Shown: piece after piece, positions 11,454 to 50,158 of the stretch
Layout: each line of letters begins with the position of its first letter
How positions within the stretch are numbered: position 1 is the stretch's first letter
From: Batillaria attramentaria
Taxonomy: Eukaryota; Mollusca; Gastropoda; Batillariidae
Assembly: GCA_018292915.2 (NCBI GenBank)
Contig: JACVVK020000326.1
Coordinates: 504,501-568,500 of the forward strand
Length of the DNA stretch: 64,000 nt
Direction: 5' to 3'
Made by a program: the position numbers and the translations under genes
The notes under the pieces: model-generated
What the model was told of the DNA's origin: nothing
The model's database searches: none
The model's input: only the letters and a program-made list of their open reading frames with translations

Positions 11454-11835
11454 ACAAACAAACAAAAACATACAAACAAAACTCATTAACAAAAAGAATT
11501 AGAAAACAAACAAAACAAAATACAATAAAAACAAAAACAACAAAAGAACAATAGAAAACAAAAAAGACAAAAAAAAAAGAACAACGAACAAACACAAAAA
11601 AGCTAAACAAACTACTAAAGCAAGTATTAAAGAGTCCTCGTCACATATTGTCCAAAAAAAAGGGGGGGAGGGGGGGGGGGGGGCAAAAACTGTGCATTTT
11701 ACAAATTACCCAACAAAGAAGCTGGAAAACTACAGAAATCTTACAACGAAAAGAATTCTTCGACGCTTTATGGAATTGTTCGCAATTCACAAAAAAAAAA
11801 AAAAAAAAAATCAGCACACACACACAGACAGACAG

Positions 11836-11842
11836 ACAGACA

Positions 11843-11898
<56 letters not shown>
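11836..11898. repeat. CAGA then CA microsatellite
   Basis: CAGA units at about 11823-11845 run into an uninterrupted CA repeat. Confidence 0.95.
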
Positions 11899-11899
<1 letters not shown>

Positions 11900-12356
11900 T
11901 CAAAAATATAAAAGAGTGTCAACAATAACGGCTTGAAGAACTATGAAGAAGCGAAAGGTTTCGAGTCCTGCCCAGGCACGCAACAACCTCACATAGCAAA
12001 GCATGAGAGAGAGAGAGAGAGAGAGAGCAGAGACCACGTCGACCACACTACACCGAGACCCTTGCGTCGCCCCGACGCACGCGCGCGCGTGCCCTTCCCT
12101 CAGCTGCGAGGTACGCCGCTCAGCCGCGAACCGAACCGAACTAGCCGAAGTGTGCTTACTTTTTCTACTTGGCTGTCTGTGTTCCGATAACTTCTGGCTC
12201 TGTGGTATTGTTCACACAGTGAGGGCACCGCTAAAAACAACATGGCCTACCACCGTCGTCAACAGCTGTGATGATCCAACCATTTGTGGACGAGGTTTTC
12301 AAGTGCTTGTGGTATCTGCTACAACCCAAGGACAAGTTGAGAAGCCGGCCGCCGTT
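11899..12356 (+). promoter_or_regulatory. Probable 5' UTR / promoter-proximal region
   Basis: Sequence directly before the chosen ATG, with a GA repeat at about 12004-12028 and a GC-rich block near 12060-12130. No TATA box or clear initiator could be placed, so the transcription start is unknown. Confidence 0.3.
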
Positions 12357-35349
<22,993 letters not shown>

Positions 35350-35424
35350 TATTTTAGTGGGATTTAACAATTTGCGGCTGTTGTCTGATTGTTGTATTTT
35401 GCGGATCAATGTTGCTTTTTGATA

Positions 35425-35430
35425 TTAAAA
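35425..35430 (+). terminator. Possible poly(A) signal ATTAAA
   Basis: ATTAAA lies 76 bases after the stop. It is the only close variant before the SINE at 35621. The true 3' UTR end is not determined. Confidence 0.3.
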
Positions 35431-35488
35431 ACTAAATCTTGAAACTCACGGACTTGAAATTGCTGTGGTAGTTGGTGGGAAGGTCTTG

Positions 35489-35489
<1 letters not shown>

Positions 35490-35535
<46 letters not shown>
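35490..35535. repeat. CA microsatellite
   Basis: Uninterrupted CA repeat downstream of the stop codon. Confidence 0.95.
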
Positions 35536-35536
<1 letters not shown>

Positions 35537-35620
35537 CATCGTGAGGAGAACATAAAACGCGGAGAATAACAGAGTAAAGATTCTATCTACAGAGGTTTTG
35601 TTTTGTCTGTCGCGAAATGA

Positions 35621-35783
35621 GGGAGCCGGGACAGTCAAGCGGTAGAGCATTGGACTTCCAATGCTCGGGTCGTGAGTTCGACTCCCTGATGAGGCCAATA
35701 TTTGTGCTGGCCTTCTTTCTCGTAGCCCCGTCGTTGATGTGGTGGAAAAGGACGTGAAACGCCCCCCCCCCACCCCCTCCCCC
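35621..35783 (+). mobile_element. SINE-A copy, diverged
   Basis: Head GGGACAGTCAAGCGGTAGAG, B box GTGAGTTCGACTCCC, end GGACGTGAAAC and then C-runs. More diverged than most copies. Confidence 0.85.
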
Positions 35784-35810
35784 TTTGGAATACATAGAAT
35801 AGTCTGCTGA

Positions 35811-36030
35811 TCATCTGGAAATTTGAAAATAAATGCAATTCTAATTTCCGAAAGATAAATTGCTGAGCTGACCCTTCGCACCACGTGATTGTAATAATTA
35901 TGTTCATGTCCAGAGTGTGAGAGAATGATTTACGTGAGTGTGCGTGTTGGGTTCAGACCGCGGCGATTTGAACCAATTCAAGAAATTGGGTAAAGCTCCT
36001 ACATAATACACAATAATTACCAGGACACGG
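35811..36030 (+). mobile_element. SINE-B 3' part
   Basis: Shares CTGAGCTGACCCTTCGCACC, ACGTGATTGTAAT and TTGGGTAAAGC with the full copy at 59508-59933. The tRNA-like head is missing. Confidence 0.82.
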
Positions 36031-36781
36031 TTTAACATAAGAGAAAGATATTTTATCTGGCATCCGGACATGTGATTATGAATGAATCTGGCTTGTACGT
36101 TGTACGCAGTGCTAGGTTTCATTAGATGTGATGTCCAGGTTCCATCGTCCGTTAAGCCGAGTGTCCACTGGCCTACCCAACAGGGGATGCTGGCAGACCT
36201 GTTTACAGGCCATGACCGCGTGCTGCCATTGAAACAGTATGGTAGACTGTCTCGCAGCGTGTGGGCGGTGTGCACGTTCACACAGGAGACAGGAGGGTCT
36301 GTCTGTTCTCATCCTCCACAGAGAACCTGTGGCATTTTATTCAGAGTAAGATATTTTCGGTTTTTCTGTGACCAGCATGGAAGGTGAATGAATTATGATT
36401 GATGTATGACGAAACATATTTCATGTATGTACGAAGTCTTTTAAGAACATGTATTTTCAAAGGCATACCATAATATCCAACCGCAACTGAGTCATCACTG
36501 GGTTTGGAATAATAAATCAGTTTAAAAAAAAAACCAGCAAAGCATGACTAAACACTGGTGGAACTCAAGTCATCTGAGAAACGTCCTTCAAACATGCCAG
36601 CAATCCGACGATATGCCGCCGATCCGCCCTCCTTGTTGTAGTACCGGGAATTTTGAAGACACCATAGGACTAATTATTCTGCTTGACCAAAACTGAATCA
36701 GTTTGCAGATGTCCGCGTCGGTCCATTTTTCATAGTTTTCGCGGAGAATTGCCGTGTACTGTCCATATCGGCGAGTACGTA
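36031..36781. other. Intergenic, no gene recognised
   Basis: Short ORFs are present, but none has recognisable motifs or exon structure. Confidence 0.45.
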
Positions 36782-37162
36782 GCGAATGTTGGGCTGAAGT
36801 TGTACGCGCGGAAGCGTCGCTAGCTGCATGGCAGACACCGGATGTTGGGCGGAGTTTGCGAATGTTGGACTGAAGTTGTACGCGCGGAAGCGTCGCTAGC
36901 TGCATGGCAGACACCGGATGTTGGGCGGAGTTTGCGAATGTTGGACTGAAGTTGTACGCGCGGAAGCGTCGCTAGCTGCATGGCAGACACCGGATGTTGG
37001 GCGGAGTTTGCGAATGTTGGACTGAAGTTGTACGCGCGGAAGCGTCGCTAGCTGCATGGCAGACACCGGATGTTGGGCGGAGTTTGCGAATGTTGGACTG
37101 AAGTTGTACGCGCGGAAGCGTCGCTAGCTGCATGGCAGACACCGGATGTTGGGCGGAGTTTG
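36782..37162. repeat. 76-bp minisatellite, five units
   Basis: Units start at 36782, 36858, 36934, 37010 and 37086 with GCGAATGTTGG. They contain GTACGCGCGGAAGCGTCGCT and GGCAGACACCGGATGTTGGG. The units are almost identical. The period is not a multiple of three, so this is not a coding repeat. Confidence 0.95.
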
Positions 37163-37895
37163 GATGCAGCGGTATCACGGGCATCTGATATTGTTCAGAT
37201 AGCAGCCTCTAATGAGTTCTTCAGCGCTGTTTGTAAGCCAGTGTACACCAAGCTTACTTATTGAATACTTTGCTGAGCACACTGCTAGTACTGGAATGTA
37301 TTGCAATATTATGGTATTGTATTGCCCACGTGACAAAGGGGTAAGCTCGTGCAGTCTGTACATCGATCAAACTCAGAGAATACTCCTCGGTCCAACTGTT
37401 CACAAATATATTTATGTTCATGAGACATAGATGTAGCAATAAGTACAATTGTTGCAATTATTGCTTGTCTTTCCCGAGTGCATGCAGTATTTTCACTTTT
37501 GCGAAAGTCTTGCGAAATCACCTTCTACTGTCACCGTGAGACTTCATCGTGTATCTGTATCAGATACAATGCATATGAGCTGAAGAAATAAATCTGAATA
37601 TGAAGCGCACCGAAAAAAAAGTTTGAGCAATGCTATTTTTATTTTTCTGTAGAGATTGTTGGGTCATGAAATTGTGGATGGTGTCCTACAGGGTTTAAAC
37701 GTACCTTGAACACCGGGGTTGAGTAGATGGAATGACCAGTTCTTAGATTTTTTTGTCGATGATTCTGATTAATTTATGAAAATACGTTGACTGTTTCACA
37801 AGTGTATTCTGTGATGATGATGATGACGATGATGATGATGATGATGATGACGTCACTGTTATTGTTGGCTTAGGGTGTCAGACGTTGTTCACCCA

Positions 37896-37977
<82 letters not shown>

Positions 37978-38365
37978 CGTTTCTGTCTTCACTTCACATT
38001 GTGTGATGCATCTTGTTGACAACTGATATCTCATCAGAAATAAAATCAGTCCAAAAAAAATCTTGTTCTCATTGTTTCCTGTCTGAAACTCATCTCGCTA
38101 CTAGCCATTCACACACATTTTGCACATTGATTTCTAGAATCGGTAATTTAACAAATAATACATTATTTTGCATTTTATAATCACACTGATGCTTGCAAAC
38201 AAAAAAAAATCACATTTCATAACGCGCACGAGTGTCCCACGATTTTTTGTTTTGTTTTGTTTTTTGTTTTTTTGGGTTTTTTTGTTTGTTTGTTTGTTTG
38301 TTTTTGTTTGTTTGTTGTTGTTTTTTTTTTTTTGTTTTTTTTTGGGGGGGGGGGCTCTGACACTG
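37163..38365. other. Intergenic with simple repeats
   Basis: Includes GAT repeats near 37811-37850, TG then GA tracts at about 37902-37978, and TTTG/T-rich runs at 38250-38345. No gene was recognised. Confidence 0.5.
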
Positions 38366-38498
38366 ACGGTTCCTTGACGGCTCTTACTGCAGAAAACACG
38401 AGTAAAATCAAACTGCAACACTCCCACTGAGCCAAATTTAAATTCATGCATCCATGAAGTAATTACGATTTTTTTAGTAAGGCCACCGGTGCACAACC
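38366..38498 (+). repeat. Dispersed repeat G, copy 3
   Basis: GACGGCTCTTACTGCAGAAA, ACACGAGTAAAATCAAACTG, AACACTCCCACTGAGCC and GGTGCACAACC. Third copy of the family at 13784-13905 and 24455-24570. Confidence 0.72.
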
Positions 38499-38693
38499 AT
38501 TAACTTACCTGGTAGGGATTAGGCTTTAAGCAGATGAAAATCCTGATAACACAAATCATTCTCCTAGCTCTTGGTTTCATGATCAGTAACTGTTCGAGCC
38601 ACACGAATAACAAACAAATGCCTTACATCTACAAACAGCTTTGTCGATGAAAAGTCAAACGATTCAACAGTCACCTTCCACATGTAGCCTCTG

Positions 38694-38863
38694 GGGGAGC
38701 CGGGGTGGTCGAATGGTAGAGCGTTGGACTTCTAATGCTCGAATCGTGAGTTCGATCCCGGCTGGGTCCAAATATTGTGCTGGCTTTTTCATCGTTGCCT
38801 CGTCTTTGATATCACCCTATGTGGTGGAAAAGGACGTTAAACCCCTAAACACCCACCCCACCC
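38694..38863 (+). mobile_element. SINE-A copy with 14-bp target-site duplication
   Basis: Complete SINE-A. The flanks ACATGTAGCCTCTG at 38680-38693 and 38864-38877 are identical. Confidence 0.94.
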
Positions 38864-39734
38864 ACATGTAGCCTCTGCTTCACTTCATTTCACAAGCCTG
38901 TTCACCACCATTCTTGCGACCACATCCTTCTTTTCTCTCTCTCCCCCCTCTCTCTCTCGGATCAATTGTCAGCATGGAAGGGGCACCGGACTCTCATTTC
39001 TCGTTTAATTGGATCTGGAAGGGCTGGAGCCAGAGGTTGACTGTGTGGACAGGGCCATCAATAGCTGCTCTCGGAACCCCGGCCGGTAATCCCAGGTGTT
39101 TGATTGCTGCTACACGTGCACCCACAAGCTCCAGCAGGATCGTAAGCCGCTGATTTCCTGTGCGGGAATTTGAAGAGTAGATCATGTCCTCTGGAGGTGC
39201 CTCTGGACAAAACCCGCGTTGGTGGGGGCTGTACTGTGCGTTGCTCTGTTTAAGTCCTGCGTTGCCGGAATGGGGGTAGTGTTTTGATTTACCAGACTTT
39301 TCACGAGTAGGTGTTCTTGCGTGTGGGGTTCAACAGAATGGAAGGTGGTAGTCTGGGTGGGCAGGAGTTGTTGTTGTCGCTGTTGTTGTTGTTTTGTAGT
39401 TGTTAATTTGTAGTTGTTTGTTTTGTTTTGTTGGTGTTGCTACTTTCCATTGCTGTTGATGCTGTTGCTAGTTTGTTCTGTTGTTGCTGTTGCTAGTTTG
39501 TTCTGTTGTTGCTGCTGTTGTTGATGATTTGTTTCTCTGTAAGGCCGACGTCACACGGGAGTGTTTTAGTCCGAACAAACAGAGAACATGGTGATTTTCC
39601 GTGCTTCTCGTGTGACATGTGGCTACAACATACCTTTGGCCTGAGTTTCCCAGAGCGTGTTTTGAGCTGTTCTCCATGTTTTTTTTTGTTTGTTTGGTTG
39701 GTTTTGTTGTTGTTGTTGTTTGTTTGGTGATTTT

Positions 39735-39785
39735 TTAAACTACTTTATTGTCCCCTTCGGGAAATTCGGGCTGGTTGCCTTTGGG
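39735..39785 (-). mobile_element. SINE-C 3' end fragment, minus strand
   Basis: TTTATTGTCCCCTTCGGGAA followed by ATTCGGGC matches the reverse of the SINE-C 3' end only. Confidence 0.5.
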
Positions 39786-41064
39786 AATAGTAAGAAAAAG
39801 GGGGTCCAAACACGCACACAGAAGAAAAAAAATGAGGGCATGATTTTAGTTGGGTGTTTGTTTGATTGTTTTTTTTTTTTGTTTGTTTTTTTTATTCAAC
39901 AGAGAGTCTGTCTTGTATTCCGTTGAACAAAACATAGAAAACAAAAGACGTGACCTAAAAAGGGACTAAAATAAACCCTAAACTAAAATTAAAAACCTGA
40001 CTTCATTTCTCACAAACTTTCTTTCATAAAAGCCCGCAAAGCTAGACTAATCCATCCATCCATCCATACAAAAACCCTCCGTTGACGGCCATCTCTTGAC
40101 AGTGATTCTGTTATGATACGGAGGTTAAAAGCTGTACTTTTTGCATAGGGTCGAATCCCGCCCGTAGCAGCAGGACGTGCAAACACAAGCAACACCTGGT
40201 TCAGACGTGCAACCCTGTGCTCGTCATCTGGTGGAGTGTTTAGCGACAACAAGGCGACCCTCTGTTTAGACAGCTCTCCTGCTGAGAAGTCGATATTTGC
40301 GTCAGGTTTGTGGGCACGAATCTACGTGACAGCGACAGCCGGGGTTTTGTAACGTCGCGGCATGATTTTAGCTCGAGTGACCTCCCTTGTGATCAAGTGT
40401 CATATATTCACACACGGATGTTGTTGGGGAAACATCATGGCCTTTTAATGATCTGAGAGATTTAAAAAGCATGATGGGTTTTGTTTTCAGATGTGAATTG
40501 TGCACTCTTCGTGGATGTGTCGAATAATAATAATAATAATTACATAGAGCTGTAACCTATTAATAAATGATTTCTGAGAGCTTAAAGATAAAATAAAACA
40601 ACAAGTGAAAAAGAAGAAATATATACAAAAATATACAGAGCCGTAAGGTCAGGGCCCAAGCGCAACGGCGCGTACATGCTGAGAACATGATGCAAACTGT
40701 TGAGTGGTGTTCAGGTATGACAACAGATGGATTTTAAGATTTTTCTTGAAAGTTTCAAGGGAGGGTTACGTGCTAAGAGAATGAAACAGGAAGAGATTTA
40801 CATTTATTGTTACACAGTTTTGGGGCGAGCCCGAAACGTCACGTGCTCTCTGGCGCACAACACGGGTTAGGGGCAGAACGCAGGACACCTCAGGGCTGAG
40901 GTTGAATTTTCGGGTTCGTCGCTTTCCTGTGTTAGAGCTGTACCTCCTGGTTGCAAGTCCCACTTGATTGCGAGGTTTCGTACGCAGTTCAATATAATTT
41001 CTCTCAAACTTGAGGTTTCATTCACGCTCTCCTAAGATCTTAGAGATGGTCCATTTAAAACGGC

Positions 41065-41069
<5 letters not shown>
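39786..41069. other. Intergenic, no gene recognised
   Basis: Has an AAT repeat near 40525-40540 and a possible old retroelement tail. No coding match was seen. Confidence 0.45.

Positions 41070-41111
<42 letters not shown>
41070..41111. repeat. CT microsatellite
   Basis: CT repeat abutting the LINE fragment. Confidence 0.95.
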
Positions 41112-41113
<2 letters not shown>

Positions 41114-41115
41114 AG

Positions 41116-41498
41116 TTGTGGAACTCCCTGCCACCCAGTCTTAAATCCATTTCAAGTAGCTCGAAATTTCGCAGAGCAATGCATTCCTATCTAATGAAGT
41201 CCTCAGTCCCTTTCGTCTTTACGGCAGGCTGTAAATAATAAATGTATGACTGATGCATTGTTAGCAGCGTGTTTAGTAACGCCTTACTGATGCTGGATTC
41301 CTATACATCCTTTGTTAAATGTTTTGTTGTACTTGCTTGTTTTGTACTAATCTCCTTGATTTGCCACATAGATTCTGGTTTAATGTGGTCCTAATACTTA
41401 GTTGAATAGTCTATTGCAGTGTTAGCAGGACAGTGTGTAAGAGAGGCCTTCCAGTGCCTAACAACTCTATCCTGAAATAAAGGTTTCATCATCATCAT

Positions 41499-41502
<4 letters not shown>
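41116..41502 (+). mobile_element. LINE 3' end fragment
   Basis: 41116-41238 reads LWNSLPPSLKSISSSSKFRR and on to YLMKS and a TAA stop. This is the common C-terminal tail of non-LTR reverse transcriptase ORFs (WNSLP, then Phe/Arg/Lys spacing). It is followed by a 3' UTR, AATAAA near 41477 and an ATC-repeat tail at about 41487-41502. The 5' side is cut by a CT tract. The clade (CR1/Jockey/RTE-like) cannot be decided from this piece. Confidence 0.65.

Positions 41503-41538
<36 letters not shown>
41503..41538. repeat. CT microsatellite
   Basis: CT repeat directly after the LINE tail. Confidence 0.95.
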
Positions 41539-41540
<2 letters not shown>

Positions 41541-42453
41541 GCCCTTCGCTCCGTGCTGTAGCCGTGACCAGGGCAGTTCGATTTTCCGGTCCACATGTCG
41601 ATCAAGCGACGTACAAGAAACTCGCCGCCGTCCAATATTGTGCCTGCCCGCCGGAAACCCTGACACTCCTGCCCCGTTCTGACCCTGGCACCCTCAGGAA
41701 ACGGAAGACGATGGCCGGGGTAAAAAAAATTCGCGAGCCTGACTCCTCGGTTTAGCTGAGTTTTATCTTAAAGTCTCAATTTGGTTGTCAGGCGTACAAC
41801 AACGCTGTGAAAAACGTTTCATCAAATGCGCTTGATCGTTGCGTCAGAATCAGTCACTTGGGACACGATATAGCATCTGAAAGCATTGTGGTGACTGTGT
41901 TGTTGGCGTGTGCATTGTTCTACTGTGTACTGAGCAAACGGTTGCGGACTGAAGACCAACTAGACAGCGCTAGTCAAGTTGATGGCGGATTTTTAACGAC
42001 TCTGTCGATCAGCGTGCAGTACAGGTGTGGAAGCGTTATACACCAAAGAAAGTGAGATTTCTCGACTATCAGAAGCCGCAAAGTCACAAAATGGTCGCAA
42101 CGGCCACGAGGAACATCTGTTCATTTGGCAAGCCAAGCCAAGTTTCTTTTTCCAACCCTCTGGGGGCATAGGAAAACAAAAGGAAACATGAAAATAAAAC
42201 TGAAATAACGCCAATATCAACAACAAAAAACAATAACAACAAACAGAAAAAAACAAAACAAAGCAAAAAAAAAAAACAAAAAAAAAACAACAACAACAAA
42301 TAAATAAAAACAACAAGAGAACAATCGAACAAAACAAAATCAGGAACAAAGCATATATACACACACTCGGCCATACTACTGGCTGCATATACACTCACAT
42401 AAGTACTCATGTCTGTCTAATGCATACATACATGCACACACCGGGCCAATGTC

Positions 42454-44008
<1,555 letters not shown>

Positions 44009-44309
44009 CAGGGCCCGTATGTGATAGTCGAGGTTAGGGCTTTTAGCCACGGGTTAGAGTCTAACCTCGAACTATACTAGCTCAGTCTAGAGTTAAATTT
44101 TTTGTTTTTTTTTTTTTTTTAAATCAAGAAGCGGGCCCATTCCAGCAAGGTGCCTAAGCCATTATGGAAGGATTTTTTTCTTCCTTTCTTCGCCGGCTTC
44201 CTTTTGTATTTAATTTTGCTTTCAGTTTGGGTTTCTTTTGTCCTAGTCTGGGTTAGTCCCGTAGCCGTGGGTTATATTAACCTCGACTTTTCAGTACATA
44301 CGGGCCCTG
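44009..44309 (-). mobile_element. MITE-1 copy 2, opposite orientation
   Basis: Ends CAGGGCCCGTATGT (44009) and ACATACGGGCCCTG (to 44309). The inverted repeats extend inward to CGAGGTTA / TAACCTCG. The internal sequence is the reverse complement of the copy at 5553-5828 (CCATTCCAGCAAGGTGCCTA, CCGTAGCCGTGGGTTA). No ORF; non-autonomous. Confidence 0.82.
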
Positions 44310-44502
44310 GTTGATAAACGGCCCCTTTCTCAGTTTCACACCGACAGACCCATGCCTGTTGGAAATACTCGATGCTACTCAAATTTGAAAACGGAAAATC
44401 TCGATGCTACTGTTTGGAAACACTATATCCTGGCGACACTACTGTTTGGAGAGTCCATTTTGTCTGCACAAGTGGAGAGAGAGAGAGAGAGAGAGAGAGA
44501 GC

Positions 44503-44667
44503 GTGCGTGGGTGTTTGGGAGTTTAACGTCCTTTTCCACCACATACGGGTGATATCAAAAACGGGGCAACGATTAAATAAAAAAGCACAAATATTTGGCC
44601 CCAGCCGGCATTGGAACTCACGACCCGAGCATTAGAAGTCCAACGCTCTACCATTCGGCCACACCGG

Positions 44668-44670
<3 letters not shown>
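44503..44670 (-). mobile_element. SINE-A copy splitting a GA microsatellite
   Basis: Reverse SINE-A with GA repeats on both sides (about 44475-44502 and 44671-44700), as expected if it was inserted in a GA tract or duplicated it as target. Confidence 0.88.
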
Positions 44671-44700
<30 letters not shown>

Positions 44701-44701
<1 letters not shown>

Positions 44702-45689
44702 ACAATACGGACGGGAAAAATCCCGTCTGAACCTCGTGTTGACTTACTGTCATTGATTCCATCTGCTCCCACTGGTGGCCCACGCCGTGCTTAATTATTT
44801 GAACTTTGGATTTCAGGAAGCGGGCTGATCTGATATTGAAAGAATGGCGTCTAAAACAGATTAAGGGAAAGCCGCTGCGAGAGGAGGGGTGCACTGAGGG
44901 CCAGGCAAGAAGGACGCAGGTTCAGTGAGGTGCCTGCCCGCCAGTCAACGTTGCGGTGCCTGGAGTCACAAAGCAGCAATATTTCGCGCCTGATTCCACT
45001 GATGGGCCTCCATAACCCGGCAACTTTCTCTCGAGCACGCAATGTCCTCCAAACACCCACCAGAGACAGAAAAAAAAGAAGAAAAAAAATGTGCAAAATG
45101 TGAGTTTTCAATAGTCTTCTGTTTTAACGGGAAGTTGTTCTGTTCAAAAGTTTCTGGAGATAGCATTTCAGTCCAGCTCATTTCAAATCGATTCACTTCA
45201 AAAGACTTTATTCATCCCTGGAGGGGGGGGGGGGGGGGGGCGGGTAATTACTAACGAGCGGACTTTAGTAGTTTACGAGTTTAGTAAGTTTCTTTCTTAC
45301 TTAATTTCTTTAATGTTAACATAGCACATTTCAGTAACACGAGTTTGCGACCGTACTCTCTAGTGATTTGTTTACTTAATCCTAATTTCACACTTCTGAT
45401 CGCAACTTCGATATCTTGGCATAGACAATGCGGCTTTAACTCATGACATCATTCGTTGGTTTACTTCTGTTCTATTGTATTCTATTCATTATGTTTTGAT
45501 GAAACAGCAAAGACCTTCTCATGCTGTGTTACACAAACAAAGCATGCCTTTTAAAAAACCTTCTTGGTTTAAACTACGAAAAAAAAAAAAAAAAAAAACC
45601 CAAACAAACAAACGAAAACAAAAAAAAAAAAAACCTGATCACGCTGACGATATCGAAATAGTTTCATGCCGGAAACCCAAACGTTGTTA
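44701..45689. other. Intergenic, no gene recognised
   Basis: G-run near 45224-45240 and A-runs near 45580-45630. No gene was recognised. Confidence 0.45.
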
Positions 45690-45735
45690 CTGAATAATAA
45701 TAATAATAATAATAATGATAATAATAATAATAATG
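45690..45735. repeat. AAT trinucleotide repeat
   Basis: AAT units with a few changes, possibly the reverse of a SINE/LINE tail. Confidence 0.9.
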
Positions 45736-45913
45736 ACGATTTGTCTCACTCCCAACCTCCTGCTGAAGTTCTGGGCGCATTACAATAGCAAAACCATTAC
45801 ATACACACAGTCATACATATAGTCTCAATACATTCTTACAAACATCATGATCATGATGATGGTGAACATGATATCCACCTTGACCTGTTAAATCGAGCTG
45901 AAATGTTAACCTG

Positions 45914-48715
<2,802 letters not shown>

Positions 48716-48770
<55 letters not shown>

Positions 48771-48815
48771 ACGGTGTGTGTGTGAGATAGGCTTTGTCTC
48801 CTTCTGTAACAGGCC

Positions 48816-48873
<58 letters not shown>
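48716..48873. repeat. Two TG microsatellites
   Basis: TG at 48716-48769 and 48818-48873. The first is preceded by CAGTCTTTGTTTCTGGTCAC, shared with 57319 onward. Confidence 0.96.
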
Positions 48874-48874
<1 letters not shown>

Positions 48875-49580
48875 CGTTCGCGCCAGCATGTGCTATTGTG
48901 TAGTAGTTGCAGTTACAGCTTAGCGAGGACAAGATATAGGCAAGGTCTACGCTCCTAATCTGTTATCCTCTCTCTCTCTCTCTCTCTCTCTGTTTCCTCG
49001 TTCAGCCATGGTCGCCAGTCCAGCCGGATGACAAGGTTAAGATCGATGTAGGCAGCTTGTGCACACGAGGATCGGCGAGAATCCCGGGTGAAAATGAATA
49101 CTTCCACAACATTTTAGACAGATTATGGCGCCTCTCCACTCGTGGGGGCCGCTCGCTGTATTTCACATATTGCCCTCTCCAGTCTTGGAGGCGCAATTAC
49201 CGAGGACTAGTAAGAAGCGCGAGCGCTCCTTTTATGGCAGGCGTGCAAATAAATAACGATGGCGCCTGTCGTCCCTGGCAATTTGGATGGTATTGTGGAG
49301 CTAAGAGAATTGCCACGCGAACGGCGTTATTACAGGATGAAGAGTCCCGGGCCAAAAGCATGGCAAACACTGAAACACTCCTGACACATGCACGAAACTC
49401 GTCTCAAGTTTTTCTTTCGCCTTCGCTTAATGGGGTTGCGAGGGGGCAGAGTTTCTCTTTCCGTCCAAAAAAAAAAAAAGAAAAAAAAAGATGTTATTTG
49501 TCGAGTGTAAGATTGTTTCCGGGATTTTCGTGTTCTTTCATTTTGTGTTATTGTTTCGCATAACATGCCGTTTTCAAGAA
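48874..49580. other. Intergenic, no gene recognised
   Basis: A 168-codon ORF at 49057-49563 has no recognisable motif and ends in poly-Lys from an A-run. Not accepted as a gene. Confidence 0.45.
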
Positions 49581-49970
49581 GATGATCCACGGGATGATTA
49601 TGTTAACGTTATACCTAACGAGAGGACAAGAGAAAACACGTGATGACACACAGGGACTGTTTTGGGTTGTTTGCCATTGTCATGTACAAATGTTCTTAAG
49701 TGCATACGTCTTTCATATCACCCTTATGTGGTGGAAAAGGACGTTAAACTCCCAAACACCCACCCACTCTTAAGTGCATACGTGAATGTGTTTGTTCACG
49801 TGTTCAAGCGTTCAGATGATGTTCAGATGATCCACGGGACGATCATGATAATATATCTAATGAGAGGACAAGAGAAAACACGAGATGACACACAGGGATC
49901 GTTTTGCCATTGTCATGTACAAAATGTTCTTGAGTGCATACTTGAATGTGTTTGTTCACGTGTTCAAGCG
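49581..49970. repeat. Diverged tandem duplication, one copy with SINE insertion
   Basis: Unit 1 (49581-49810) and unit 2 (49826-49970) both read GATGATCCACGGGA, GAGAGGACAAGAGAAAACAC, TGACACACAGGGA, CCATTGTCATGTACAAA, GTTTGTTCACGTGTTCAAGC. Unit 1 carries the SINE-A fragment at 49710-49767. Unit 2 has the uninterrupted site. Confidence 0.9.
49710..49767 (+). mobile_element. 5'-truncated SINE-A (58 bp) with 16-bp target-site duplication
   Basis: Only the SINE-A 3' end is present (TATCACCCTTATGTGGTGGA through GTTAAACTCCCAAACACCCA). It is bounded by identical TCTTAAGTGCATACGT at 49694-49709 and 49768-49783. Confidence 0.93.
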
Positions 49971-50110
49971 TATCAAGTAAACCTTTTAACTCTAAAGGTC
50001 CCAAGCCCGACCATCCCCTGCCCACAATATGAGAAGACTGCTTAACTCCTAACTGCCCGCGGACCCCCACCCCCTGCCCACACTATATGACAAGACTTAC
50101 CGAAACTCAC

Positions 50111-50158
50111 AACAGCACTAAACGGCACTAGACAGCACTCAACAGCACTATTACGCAA
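50111..50158. repeat. GCACTA-rich repeat, arm 1 of a distant inverted pair
   Basis: Repeats of AGCACTA/GGCACTAGACAGCACT ending ATTACGCAA. The reverse complement of a similar block is at 51556-51594. Confidence 0.65.

Noticed and set aside
12003..12356. Upstream in-frame extension of the receptor ORF, starting at an earlier ATG
   Set aside because: The extension begins in a GA repeat and would place about 118 residues before a clear signal peptide. The ATG at 12357 fits the family.
49057..49563. 168-codon ORF as a possible gene
   Set aside because: No domain, no splice context, and its C-terminal part is an A-run translated as Lys.
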